8,048 nucleotides of DNA from NCBI GenBank assembly GCA_031289325.1, contig JAITPS010000134.1, positions 1 through 8,048 on the forward strand, given 5' to 3'. This DNA comes from Candidatus Methanovirga meridionalis (GTDB lineage Archaea; Methanobacteriota; Methanobacteria; Methanobacteriales; Methanobacteriaceae). Position numbers and translations under genes: made by a program. This document shows, one piece after another, positions 1 through 5,708 of this stretch. The notes beneath the pieces were generated by a model. It was not told the origin of the DNA. It saw only the letters and a program-made list of their open reading frames with translations, and did no database searches. Numbering within the stretch: position 1 is the first letter of the stretch; each line of letters begins with the position of its first letter.

Positions 1-316
1 AAAAGTCTATAATTTTAAATTTTAATTTATAAAAGTCTATAATTTTAAATTTTAATTTATAAAAGTCTATAATTTTAAATTTTAATTTATAAAAATCTAT
101 AATTTTAAATATTATTTTATAAAAGTCTATAATTTTAAATATTATTTTATAAAAATCTATAATTTTAAATTTTAATTTATAAAAATCTATAATTTTAAAT
201 ATTAATTTATAAAAGTCTATAATTTTAATTTATAAAAATCTATAATTTTAAATTTTAATTTATAAAAATCTATAATTTTAAATTTTAATTTATAAAAATC
301 TATAATTTTAAATTTT
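1..316. repeat. 30-bp tandem repeat array, about 11 copies
   Basis: The unit is AAAAGTCTATAATTTT followed by AAATTTTAATTTAT. Copies start at 1, 31, 61, 91, 121, 151, 181, 211, 234, 264 and 294. The copy at 211 is 7 bp short and the last is cut off near 316. Copies differ by a few substitutions (AAAAGTC or AAAAATC; TTTTAATTT, ATTATTTT or ATTAATTT). The array begins at base 1, so it probably extends outside the window. There is no spacer between units, so it is not a CRISPR array. I see no gene in it. Confidence 0.95.
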
Positions 317-428
317 GAATATTATAGATATATTTTAATTAATATAAATAATTTTAAATTAACATTTTATAATAACAATTTATTTTTAAAAAAATTACTT
401 ATTAAGAACTTTATAGAATCTAATATAG

Positions 429-437
429 TTTATATAA
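429..437 (+). promoter_or_regulatory. Possible TATA box for gltX
   Basis: TTTATATAA lies about 130 bp before the gltX start. An archaeal start site about 25 nt downstream would fall near 460 and give a leader of roughly 100 nt containing the 18-bp repeats at 479-530. The upstream BRE is not a clear match, and the whole region is AT-rich, so chance is possible. Confidence 0.3.
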
Positions 438-478
438 CTTATAATTTTATAAATAAATGTTGTATTAATTGTTATATT

Positions 479-530
479 GATAGTTTAATATTGGTGGATA
501 GTTTAATATTGGTGGATAGTTTAATAATAG
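479..530. repeat. 18-bp direct repeat in the gltX leader (2 full copies plus a partial)
   Basis: GATAGTTTAATATTGGTG occurs at 479-496 and 497-514, then GATAGTTTAATAATAG at 515-530. It ends 34 bp before the gltX ATG. Each full copy contains GGTG, which resembles the core of the ribosome binding site used here, but both lie too far upstream to serve the 565 start. Confidence 0.9.
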
Positions 531-564
531 CATATTGCATTTTAAATTATATTTAAGTGATTTT

Positions 565-2244
565 ATGGATGATTTAGAGAAAATTGTATATAAGTATGGG
601 CTTTTAAATGCTAAAAAACACAATGGTAAAGCTAATCCTGGTGCTGTCATTGGTTCTATTATGAGTACCAATAGTGAACTTAGATCTAAAGCTAAAGAAA
701 TAAGTCAAATTGCAAATTCCATCGTTAAGAATATTAATGAAATGAGTGTTGAAGACCAAGAGACGGAAATAGCTAATTTAGGAATTAAAATAACTGAAAA
801 GAAGAAAAAAGTAGAAGGAGGATTGGCTGATTTAAATAATGGTGGTGAAAATGTAGTTATGAGATTTGCACCAAATCCAAGTGGTCCTTTACATATAGGT
901 CACACAAGAGCAGTAGTACCAAATAATGAATATGTGAAGAGATACAATGGAAGATTAATATTAAGAATAGAAGACACAGACCCAAAAAGAATCTATGAAC
1001 CTGCATACAAGATGATTGAAGAAGATCTTAAATGGTTAAAAGTTGAAGTAAATGAAATATTCTATCAAAGCGATAGATTCCCTATTTATTATGAGTATGC
1101 TGAAAAACTTATAAAACTTTCTAAGGCTTATGTTTGCAAATGTAGTGGAGAGGAATTTAAGAAACTAAAAGATGAATCAAAATCATGTCCATGTAGAAAT
1201 TCATCTGTTGAAGAAAACATTAAGTTATGGAAAGAATTTCCAGATATGGAAGTAGGGCAAGCTGTATTAAGAGTGAAAACTGATTTAAATCATAAAAATC
1301 CAGCCATTCGTGATTGGGTGGCTATGCGTCTTGTAGATGAAACACATCCTCGAATTGGAAATAAATATAGAGTTTATCCAATGATGAATTTCTCAGTAGC
1401 TATTGATGATCACTTAATGGGAATTACCAATGTGTTAAGAGGTAAGGATCATTTAACAAATAGTGAAAAACAGAAATACTTGTATAAACACTTAAATTGG
1501 GAAATTCCTGAATTCATTCATTATGGAAGATTAAAAATGGAAGATATTCCTTTAAGCACATCAAAAGCACTTGAAGGTATTGAAGATGGAACTTATACTG
1601 GTTGGGATGATCCACGACTTGGAACATTAAGAGCAATTGGAAGAAGAGGAATTCAGCCTAAAGCAATATATGATTTAATGATTGAAATTGGAATTAAAAT
1701 ATCTGACTCAACAGTTAGCTGGAAAAAAATATATGGGCTTAATAGAAAAATTTTAGAGAAAGTTGCAAATAGATACTTTTTTGTTTTAAATCCTGTTAAA
1801 ATTAAAATTGAAGGCAATGAAGATTTTTCACAATCCAATTCTCTAAAAATTAAAAGACCTCTTCATCCAGATTTCTTAAAAAGAGGAGATCGTGAACTTT
1901 CTTTTAATGGTGAAGTGTATATATCAAAAGAAGATTTTAAGGATGGTCTTATAAGATTAATGGACACTGTTAATATCACTATTTCTAATGGTCAAATTAC
2001 TTACCATAGTAGTTCATTTGAACAATCTAAAGAAGATAAAGCTAAAATCATTCAATGGGTTCCAGTAAATGAGAATATAAATGTTGAAGTTGTGATGAGT
2101 GATAATTCAGTGGTTAATGGATTATGTGAATATATGGTACGAAATCTTAATGTTGGAGATATTGTCCAATTTGAAAGATTTGGTTTTGCACGACTTGATA
2201 AAAAAGAAAAAGATAAATTAACATTTTATTTTGCTCATAAATAA
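565..2244 (+). CDS. gltX: Glutamyl-tRNA synthetase, archaeal type
   Basis: This 559-residue cytosolic enzyme attaches glutamate to tRNA-Glu. In archaea it is usually non-discriminating, also making Glu-tRNA-Gln for the GatDE amidotransferase. The class I signature is seen in PNPSGPLHIGHTR (about 103-115, HIGH at 110-113) and the KMSKS-equivalent loop in PLSTSK (329-334). The catalytic domain also holds RIEDTDPKR (134-142) and DDPRLGTLRAIGRRG (348-362). Paired cysteines CKC (191-193) and CPC (208-210) may bind zinc. Residues 1 to about 90 form the archaeal helical N-terminal extension, and the C-terminal half is the beta-barrel anticodon-binding part typical of archaeal and eukaryotic GluRS/GlnRS. 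Length fits the family. I chose ATG 565 (MDDLEK) because AAGTGAT lies 3 nt upstream at 555-561 and family members start here; an in-frame TTG at 535 has no such site. It is monocistronic, with the repeat-rich leader upstream and an oligo-T run downstream. Confidence 0.97.
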   Translation: MDDLEKIVYKYGLLNAKKHNGKANPGAVIGSIMSTNSELRSKAKEISQIANSIVKNINEMSVEDQETEIANLGIKITEKKKKVEGGLADLNNGGENVVMRFAPNPSGPLHIGHTRAVVPNNEYVKRYNGRLILRIEDTDPKRIYEPAYKMIEEDLKWLKVEVNEIFYQSDRFPIYYEYAEKLIKLSKAYVCKCSGEEFKKLKDESKSCPCRNSSVEENIKLWKEFPDMEVGQAVLRVKTDLNHKNPAIRDWVAMRLVDETHPRIGNKYRVYPMMNFSVAIDDHLMGITNVLRGKDHLTNSEKQKYLYKHLNWEIPEFIHYGRLKMEDIPLSTSKALEGIEDGTYTGWDDPRLGTLRAIGRRGIQPKAIYDLMIEIGIKISDSTVSWKKIYGLNRKILEKVANRYFFVLNPVKIKIEGNEDFSQSNSLKIKRPLHPDFLKRGDRELSFNGEVYISKEDFKDGLIRLMDTVNITISNGQITYHSSSFEQSKEDKAKIIQWVPVNENINVEVVMSDNSVVNGLCEYMVRNLNVGDIVQFERFGFARLDKKEKDKLTFYFAHK

Positions 2245-2263
2245 TATCTAAAATTGTACGGTA

Positions 2264-2281
2264 TTTTTTTCACTCATTTTT
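2264..2281 (+). terminator. Oligo-T terminator after gltX
   Basis: Seven T (2264-2270) followed by five T (2277-2281) lie 20-37 nt after the gltX stop. T-runs of this kind are enough to end archaeal transcription without a hairpin. Assigned by position and composition only. Confidence 0.5.
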
Positions 2282-2445
2282 CATCATGTGTTGCATTTGT
2301 GATTCTGTTAGTTTAAAAATGATTTATATTAATTAAAATTTATTTATATTAATTAAAAAAGATTTATATTATTTATAATTTAATATTAAAAATCTTAATG
2401 AATTTATATTTGAATTAATGAGAAAAATAAAATTTAGTTAAACCT

Positions 2446-2457
2446 AAACTTTATATA
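2446..2457 (+). promoter_or_regulatory. Consensus archaeal promoter (BRE plus TATA box)
   Basis: AAACTTTATATA is the best match to the methanogen BRE/TATA consensus in the window. TATA spans 2450-2457, which places the start site at about 2478-2482. The TATA box overlaps an inverted repeat, TATACT (2454-2459) against AGTATA (2464-2469), which could be a regulator site. The only ATG nearby (2478) opens five codons (MQHEK) and then stops, so the transcript looks non-coding. Confidence 0.55.
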
Positions 2458-2479
2458 CTATGAAGTATAATAATAAAAT

Positions 2480-2706
2480 GCAGCACGAAAAGTGAAAATT
2501 CAATTTGTATGGAACTTATATGATTTGAATTTCTCTGCAAAATAATTCCTCAATTGGCACAAATATTTCATAATTATGTCATCTCAGCCTATCATTATTG
2601 GAAGAGCCAATTGAGGTAATTCCTCTAAATTATAAACTTATTTTAAAATTAAACTAATCTTAATGCATTCGGAACTTTCTTTAAAATCTGTTCATTAACT
2701 TTTTTT
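2480..2706 (+). ncRNA. Candidate structured non-coding RNA of unknown family
   Basis: It starts where the 2446-2457 promoter should initiate. Domain 1: GCAG (2480-2483) pairs with CTGC (2535-2538), and AAATTCAA (about 2496-2503) pairs with TTGAATTT (about 2525-2532); a small CAC-GAAAA-GTG hairpin (about 2484-2494) sits inside, giving a three-way junction. Domain 2: CCTCAATTGGC (2548-2558) is an exact 11-bp inverted match to GCCAATTGAGG (2606-2616), with a 47-nt loop that contains the palindrome CATAATTATG. GAGG (2613-2616) can instead pair with CCTC (2622-2625). A run of seven T at 2700-2706 is a possible end. No reading frame of useful length crosses it on either strand. I recognise no family; it lacks clear C/D boxes, and I could not fit an H/ACA pocket. 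It could instead be remnants of an inserted element. The 3' end is a guess. Confidence 0.38.
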
Positions 2707-2800
2707 ATTGTATGGGTAATTATTCCTATTAAATTAATTATTAATATATTCTGATTTTCTCTTGTATAATATTTCACCTGTTTCACATGTTTTCCAGATG

Positions 2801-2852
2801 TTTTCGGAAGAAAAAATCATAGGATATCACAGGAGGTTAAAACTTTACATTC
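2801..2852 (+). pseudogene. Degraded coding fragment, paralogous to the recombinase remnant at 5595
   Basis: Read in frame, this gives FSEEKIIGYHRRLKLYI. The remnant before hsdS reads FSEKIIGYHQRLKLHT. At DNA level about 40 bp align with six mismatches plus one 3-nt in-frame gap, and the mismatches keep the peptide similar, so both descend from coding sequence. After LKL the two diverge; here the frame runs on without a recognisable motif to TGA at 2921. It is too short to be a gene. I infer a fragment of the same recombinase-like family. Confidence 0.4.
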
Positions 2853-3074
2853 ATGGATATTTTCTGATTTTACAATGTTGTATATTGAAAAAATTAATCA
2901 AAATCCATTGTTGTTTAAGATGATTATTTGAATATTACAAAAAAGAGCTTGCGAATGAAAAATAGAGCATATTTTAAAAAATAGAATACATTTTAAATAT
3001 AGGTAATTATTAGATTGAAGAGTTTTTAAAGAAAAATTTATTGTAAATCATTTAAGATAATTTAAGAGTGATAA

Positions 3075-3183
3075 TGCCGGGGGCGGGACTCGAACCCGCG
3101 GCCTCACGGTATCCCAGGAATGAGACGAACGCAACTACAAAACCCTATGAGCCGTGCGCTCTAACCAGCTGAGCCACCCCGGC
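3075..3183 (-). tRNA. Elongator tRNA-Met (CAT), intron-containing
   Basis: On the minus strand the acceptor stem is GCCGGGG/CCCCGGC with discriminator A at 3075. The D arm is GCTC-AGCTGGTTA-GAGC, the anticodon stem CACGG/CCGTG, the variable loop AGGCC, and the T arm GCGGG-TTCGAGT-CCCGC. The anticodon CAT is at 3147-3149. Removing the 35-nt intron gives a 74-nt tRNA with the 7-nt loop CTCATAA. CCA is not encoded. The GCCGGGGTGGCT start and anticodon stem match archaeal elongator tRNA-Met; the initiator has a GGG/CCC anticodon stem and tRNA-Ile2 a different acceptor. It inserts methionine at internal codons. Confidence 0.96.
3111..3145 (-). other. tRNA-Met intron with canonical bulge-helix-bulge
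   Basis: The intron follows tRNA position 37. Outer helix CACGG/CCGTG, 3-nt bulge AUA, 4-bp central helix CUCA/UGGG, 3-nt bulge UAG, then GG/CC. Cutting after the second base of each bulge (UA|G and AU|A) releases exactly 35 nt, GGGTTTTG...CTGGGAT. This is the substrate of the archaeal tRNA splicing endonuclease. Introns at this place in elongator tRNA-Met are known in Methanobacteriales and other euryarchaea. Confidence 0.9.
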
Positions 3184-3201
3184 ATATGATTAATCATATG
3201 C
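3182..3201. repeat. Perfect 20-bp palindrome at the tRNA-Met 5' end
   Basis: GCATATGATT is followed directly by its reverse complement AATCATATGC. The palindrome overlaps the first two bases of the tRNA (3182-3183) and lies otherwise in its leader. It could fold as a hairpin in the precursor near the RNase P cut site, or be a protein-binding operator; neither is shown. Confidence 0.85.
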
Positions 3202-3229
3202 AATTATCCAATATTTTGAATTTTCAAGA

Positions 3230-3380
3230 TATTAATTTTAATAAGGCTATTAATTTTAATAAATATTATCTTGATTATATATTAGATATAATACAAATTA
3301 ATACAAATTAATTTTTTTATTATATTAGTTTTGATAAAATTAGTTTTGATAAAGTTCTTAATTTTTGATAAAGTTCTTAA
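3230..3380. repeat. Short tandem duplications upstream of tRNA-Met
   Basis: TATTAATTTTAATAA occurs at 3230-3244 and 3248-3262 (period 18). ATTAGTTTTGATAAA occurs at 3324-3338 and 3339-3353. TTTTGATAAAGTTCTTAA occurs at 3344-3361 and 3363-3380 (period 19), overlapping the previous pair. The tRNA-Met promoter must lie in the first part, but I cannot pick out a convincing TATA box. There is no gene. Confidence 0.8.
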
Positions 3381-3493
3381 TTAAATAAATTTTTTAAAAA
3401 TAAATATTATTAAAAAATATTAATTTAAAGTTAGTTATATTAATCAAAATATATTTATATTATTTAAAATTTAAGATTAAAGATTTTCATAAA

Positions 3494-3565
3494 ATAATAT
3501 TTAAAATTAAAATAATATTTAAAATTAAAATAATATTTAAAATTAAAATAATATTTAAAATTAAA
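3494..3565. repeat. 18-bp tandem repeat, 4 copies
   Basis: The unit is ATAATATTTAAAATTAAA, with copies starting at 3494, 3512, 3530 and 3548. They are essentially identical, so the amplification is recent. No gene crosses it. Confidence 0.92.
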
Positions 3566-3622
3566 TGATTTAATAAAAAAATTATCATTTCAAAATTTAA
3601 GAACTTTTCTATGATGAATACA

Positions 3623-3732
3623 ATTAAATTATTTTTATAATTAAATTATTTTTATAATCAAATTATTTTTATAATCAAATTATTTTTTTTAATGATAAAT
3701 ATTTCAAATTTTTTAATGATAAATATTTCAAA
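3623..3732. repeat. 17-bp repeat (4 copies) followed by 24-bp repeat (2 copies)
   Basis: ATTAAATTATTTTTATA and its variant with ATC in place of ATT occur at 3623, 3640, 3657 and 3674. The last copy is T-rich. A 24-bp unit follows, six T plus AATGATAAATATTTCAAA, at 3685-3708 and 3709-3732, exact in both. The stretch 3381-3856 contains no gene I can support. Confidence 0.9.
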
Positions 3733-3856
3733 TAATATTTAAATTTAAGTTATTCTTTACATAAATTTTTATTATTTAAATAAATAAATTATTTAAATCT
3801 TATCATTTATATACTTTATTTATATAATGTTTTATAGATATAATATCAATGTTGTT

Positions 3857-3956
3857 AACTTAAGAATTTTTGATTAAAATTTCTATCTAAAATCTTGCTT
3901 ATACAAGCTCCATTTTTAATTTCAATCCAAGTTTAAAAAAAATAATTTTCTTAAGT
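3857..3956 (-). mobile_element. MITE-like element, copy A
   Basis: This roughly 100-bp non-coding element is bounded by AACTTAAGAA (3857-3866) and TTCTTAAGT (3948-3956), 9-bp inverted ends. Its reverse complement aligns over the full length with copy B at 7382-7485, with about 9 substitutions and two 1-base gaps (about 89% identical by eye). The core GGATTGAAATTAAAAAT is identical in both. Small size, inverted ends, no ORF and two scattered copies fit a miniature inverted-repeat transposable element. I see no clear target-site duplication and no autonomous partner in the window. It lies about 250 bp before ahcY. Confidence 0.65.
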
Positions 3957-3978
3957 GGCAGCTAATATAAATTAAAAA

Positions 3979-4117
3979 TTGAATGTAGTTATTAAAATTG
4001 ATTGTAGTTATTAAAATTGATTGTAGTTATTAAAATTGATTGTAGTTATTGAAATTGATTGTAGTTATTGAAATTGATTGTAGTTATTGAAATTGATTGT
4101 AGTTATTAAAATTGAAT
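3979..4117. repeat. 19-bp tandem repeat, 7 copies, upstream of ahcY
   Basis: The unit is GTAGTTATTAAAATTGATT. GTAG recurs at 3985, 4004, 4023, 4042, 4061, 4080 and 4099, exactly every 19 bp. The middle copies carry GAAATT in place of AAAATT, and the first and last end in GAAT. The array ends about 90 bp before the ahcY ATG, so it lies in or just upstream of the promoter. Confidence 0.95.
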
Positions 4118-4146
4118 ATGAATTGAAATTTGATTATAATAAAAAT

Positions 4147-4156
4147 TTTAATATAA
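4147..4156 (+). promoter_or_regulatory. Possible TATA box for ahcY
   Basis: TTTAATATAA sits about 50 bp before the ahcY ATG, between the 19-bp array and the gene. Initiation about 25 nt downstream would give a leader near 27 nt that includes the ribosome binding site. Weak, because the surroundings are AT-rich. Confidence 0.3.
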
Positions 4157-4196
4157 CTACTATGATTAAAGCTAAAAGAATTGAATTTCACAATTT

Positions 4197-4201
4197 AGGT
4201 G
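4197..4201 (+). promoter_or_regulatory. Ribosome binding site that fixes the ahcY start
   Basis: AGGTG lies 5 nt before ATG 4207 and matches the anti-Shine-Dalgarno end of archaeal 16S rRNA. The in-frame upstream starts (ATG 4162 and TTG 4087) have no such site, and 4087 begins inside the 19-bp array, so 4207 is preferred. Confidence 0.75.
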
Positions 4202-4206
4202 TTATT

Positions 4207-5457
4207 ATGAGCAATATTAAAAATAAAAGTTTAGCAACCGAAGGTGTTAGAAAGATTGAATGGGTTCAAAAACATATGCCTGTTCTTGAGACAATTAAAA
4301 AGCAATTTGAAGAAGAAAAACCTTTTGAAGGAATTACTATTGGATCTTGCTTACATTTAGAACCAAAAACCATTAACTTAGGATTAACTTTGCAAGCTGG
4401 AGGAGCAGAGGTTGCTATGACTGGTTGTAATCCACTTTCCACACATGATGATGCAGTTGCAGGTGGAGTAGAATTAGGTTTAAACATACATGGATGGAGA
4501 GAACAAAATGATGAAGAATATTATCAAACAATAAATGAAGTTCTTGATTATAAACCAGACATTATTATTGATGATGGTGCTGATATGATATTGGTTCTTC
4601 ATCAAGAAAGAAAAGAATTGCTTAAAAAAGTTAAAGGAGCATGTGAAGAAACAACTACTGGTGTTCATAGATTAGAATCTATGAATAATGATGGAGCATT
4701 AAAAATTCCAGTTATAGCTGTTAATGATGCTTACACTAAATATCTTTTTGATAACAGGTATGGGACTGGTCAATCTACATTTGATTCTATTATGGGAACA
4801 AGTAATTTATTAATAGCTGGTAAAACAATTGTTGTTTGTGGTTATGGTTGGTGTGGTAGAGGCATTGCAATAAGAGCCAGTGGTTTAGGGGCTAATGTAA
4901 TTGTCACTGAAGTTGATGCTATTAGAGCATTAGAATCAAAAATGGATGGATACAGAGTAATGAAAGTTCGTGATGCTGTTAAGTATGCTGATCTATTAAT
5001 TACAGCAACAGGAAACATTAATGTTGTAAGTGGAGATGATTTTAAGTACATGAAAAATGGTTGTATATTGGCTAATTCAGGACATTTTAATGTAGAAATT
5101 AATAGGCATGATTTGGAGTCTTTTTCATCATCTGTTAAAGAAGTAAGAGATAGTATTGAAGAGTTTAGCTTAAAAGACGGAAGAAAAATCTATTTACTTG
5201 CCGATGGACGATTGGTTAATTTGTCTGCTAAAAGAGGTCAAGGTCATCCTGCTGAAATAATGGATTTAAGTTTCGCTTCTCAAACACTTTCTGCTAAATA
5301 TATTCTTGAAAATGATCTTAATGTTGATGTGATTAAAGCTCCTGATGAACTTGATTATGAAATAGCTAACTTAAAATTAAAAGCATTGGGTATTGAAATT
5401 GATAGTTTAAGTGATCGTCAAAAACTTTATCTTGATGATTGGCAAGAAGGAACATGA
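4207..5457 (+). CDS. ahcY: S-adenosylhomocysteine (or S-inosylhomocysteine) hydrolase
   Basis: This 416-residue, NAD-dependent cytosolic enzyme splits S-adenosylhomocysteine into homocysteine and adenosine, relieving product inhibition of methyltransferases. In Methanocaldococcus jannaschii the homologue prefers S-inosylhomocysteine made by the deaminase DadD, so that substrate is possible here. Visible motifs are HLEPKT (50-55, substrate site), CNPLSTHDD (74-82), DDGAD (122-126), EETTTGVHRL (147-156), NDAYTKYLFDNRYGTGQS (173-190, with the catalytic Lys178 and Asp182) and the NAD-binding GYGWCGRG (212-219), then GHFNVEI (292-298). It ends YLDDWQEGT and lacks the bacterial/eukaryotic C-terminal extension with its NAD-contacting Lys/Tyr, as is usual for archaeal members. 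The frame stays open upstream to 4087, but the family start is MSNIKNKSL. It appears monocistronic. Confidence 0.96.
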   Translation: MSNIKNKSLATEGVRKIEWVQKHMPVLETIKKQFEEEKPFEGITIGSCLHLEPKTINLGLTLQAGGAEVAMTGCNPLSTHDDAVAGGVELGLNIHGWREQNDEEYYQTINEVLDYKPDIIIDDGADMILVLHQERKELLKKVKGACEETTTGVHRLESMNNDGALKIPVIAVNDAYTKYLFDNRYGTGQSTFDSIMGTSNLLIAGKTIVVCGYGWCGRGIAIRASGLGANVIVTEVDAIRALESKMDGYRVMKVRDAVKYADLLITATGNINVVSGDDFKYMKNGCILANSGHFNVEINRHDLESFSSSVKEVRDSIEEFSLKDGRKIYLLADGRLVNLSAKRGQGHPAEIMDLSFASQTLSAKYILENDLNVDVIKAPDELDYEIANLKLKALGIEIDSLSDRQKLYLDDWQEGT

Positions 5458-5490
5458 GTATAATTAGCTATTACAATTTTATATAAGAGT

Positions 5491-5561
5491 TTAATTATAT
5501 TCTAAAAAGATAAAAAGTCTGATAAGTTAATTATATTCTAAAAGATAAAAAATCTGATAAG
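5491..5561. repeat. 36-bp tandem duplication after ahcY
   Basis: A unit beginning TTAATTATATTCTAAAA and ending TCTGATAAG occurs at 5491-5526 and 5527-5561. The second copy is 1 base shorter and has one substitution. It lies in the 3' flank of ahcY and has no coding potential. Confidence 0.92.
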
Positions 5562-5579
5562 AATAATAAATTATTAATC

Positions 5580-5585
5580 TTTTTT
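5580..5585 (+). terminator. Possible oligo-T terminator after ahcY
   Basis: A run of six T about 120 nt after the ahcY stop sits inside a longer T-rich stretch (5580-5598) and before the recombinase remnant. Position suits an archaeal terminator; the evidence is composition only. Confidence 0.3.
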
Positions 5586-5594
5586 ATTTATTTA

Positions 5595-5702
5595 TTTTCA
5601 GAAAAAATCATAGGTTATCACCAGAGATTAAAACTTCACACTTCCAATAAAACACATCCTCACAAATTTTTACGAACATTAACTACGAATGCAATAGGTT
5701 AA
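5595..5702 (+). pseudogene. Tyrosine recombinase (integrase) remnant
   Basis: A short frame reads FSEKIIGYHQRLKLHT, then SNKTHPHKFLRTLTTNAIG, and stops at TAA 5700-5702. HPHKFxRTLxTNAI matches the box II region of XerC/D-type integrases, where HxxR supplies the catalytic His and Arg; family members typically read HPHKFRRTLATNAI. Here the Arg is Leu (HKFL) and the frame ends before the DKGMPIEQVQ-like segment, the second catalytic His and the tyrosine. No N-terminal half is visible upstream. It is a fragment and surely inactive. It ends 6 nt before hsdS. Recombinases beside hsdS genes are well known, where they shuffle specificity by inversion, so this may be the relic of such a switch. Confidence 0.6.
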
Positions 5703-5708
5703 AAAAAT

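Noticed and set aside
1..316. CRISPR array
   Set aside because: The 30-bp units abut each other without spacers and no cas gene is nearby, so it is a simple tandem array.
465..671. Minus-strand open frame of 68 codons
   Set aside because: It lies antisense to the start of gltX, and its end simply repeats LNYPPI from the 18-bp repeats.
2480..2640. Short protein gene or transposase fragment
   Set aside because: All three plus frames and those minus frames I read are broken by stops within about 35 codons; one frame gives a short peptide (IPQLAQIFHNYVISAYHY) but it has no start and no match I recognise.
3075..3183. Initiator tRNA-Met or tRNA-Ile2 as the identity of the CAT tRNA
   Set aside because: The anticodon stem is CACGG/CCGTG, not the initiator GGG/CCC, and the GCCGGGG acceptor fits elongator tRNA-Met rather than archaeal tRNA-Ile2.
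4087..4206. N-terminal extension of ahcY from TTG 4087 or ATG 4162
   Set aside because: The extension is read from the 19-bp array and leader, matches nothing in the family, and a good AGGTG site sets the start at 4207.
3979..4206. SAM/SAH-type riboswitch upstream of ahcY
   Set aside because: The region is a simple 19-bp repeat plus AT-rich leader with no stable stems, and such riboswitches are not known in archaea.
4266..5051. Several minus-strand open frames inside ahcY
   Set aside because: They are shadows of a well-supported gene with no ribosome sites or recognisable domains.
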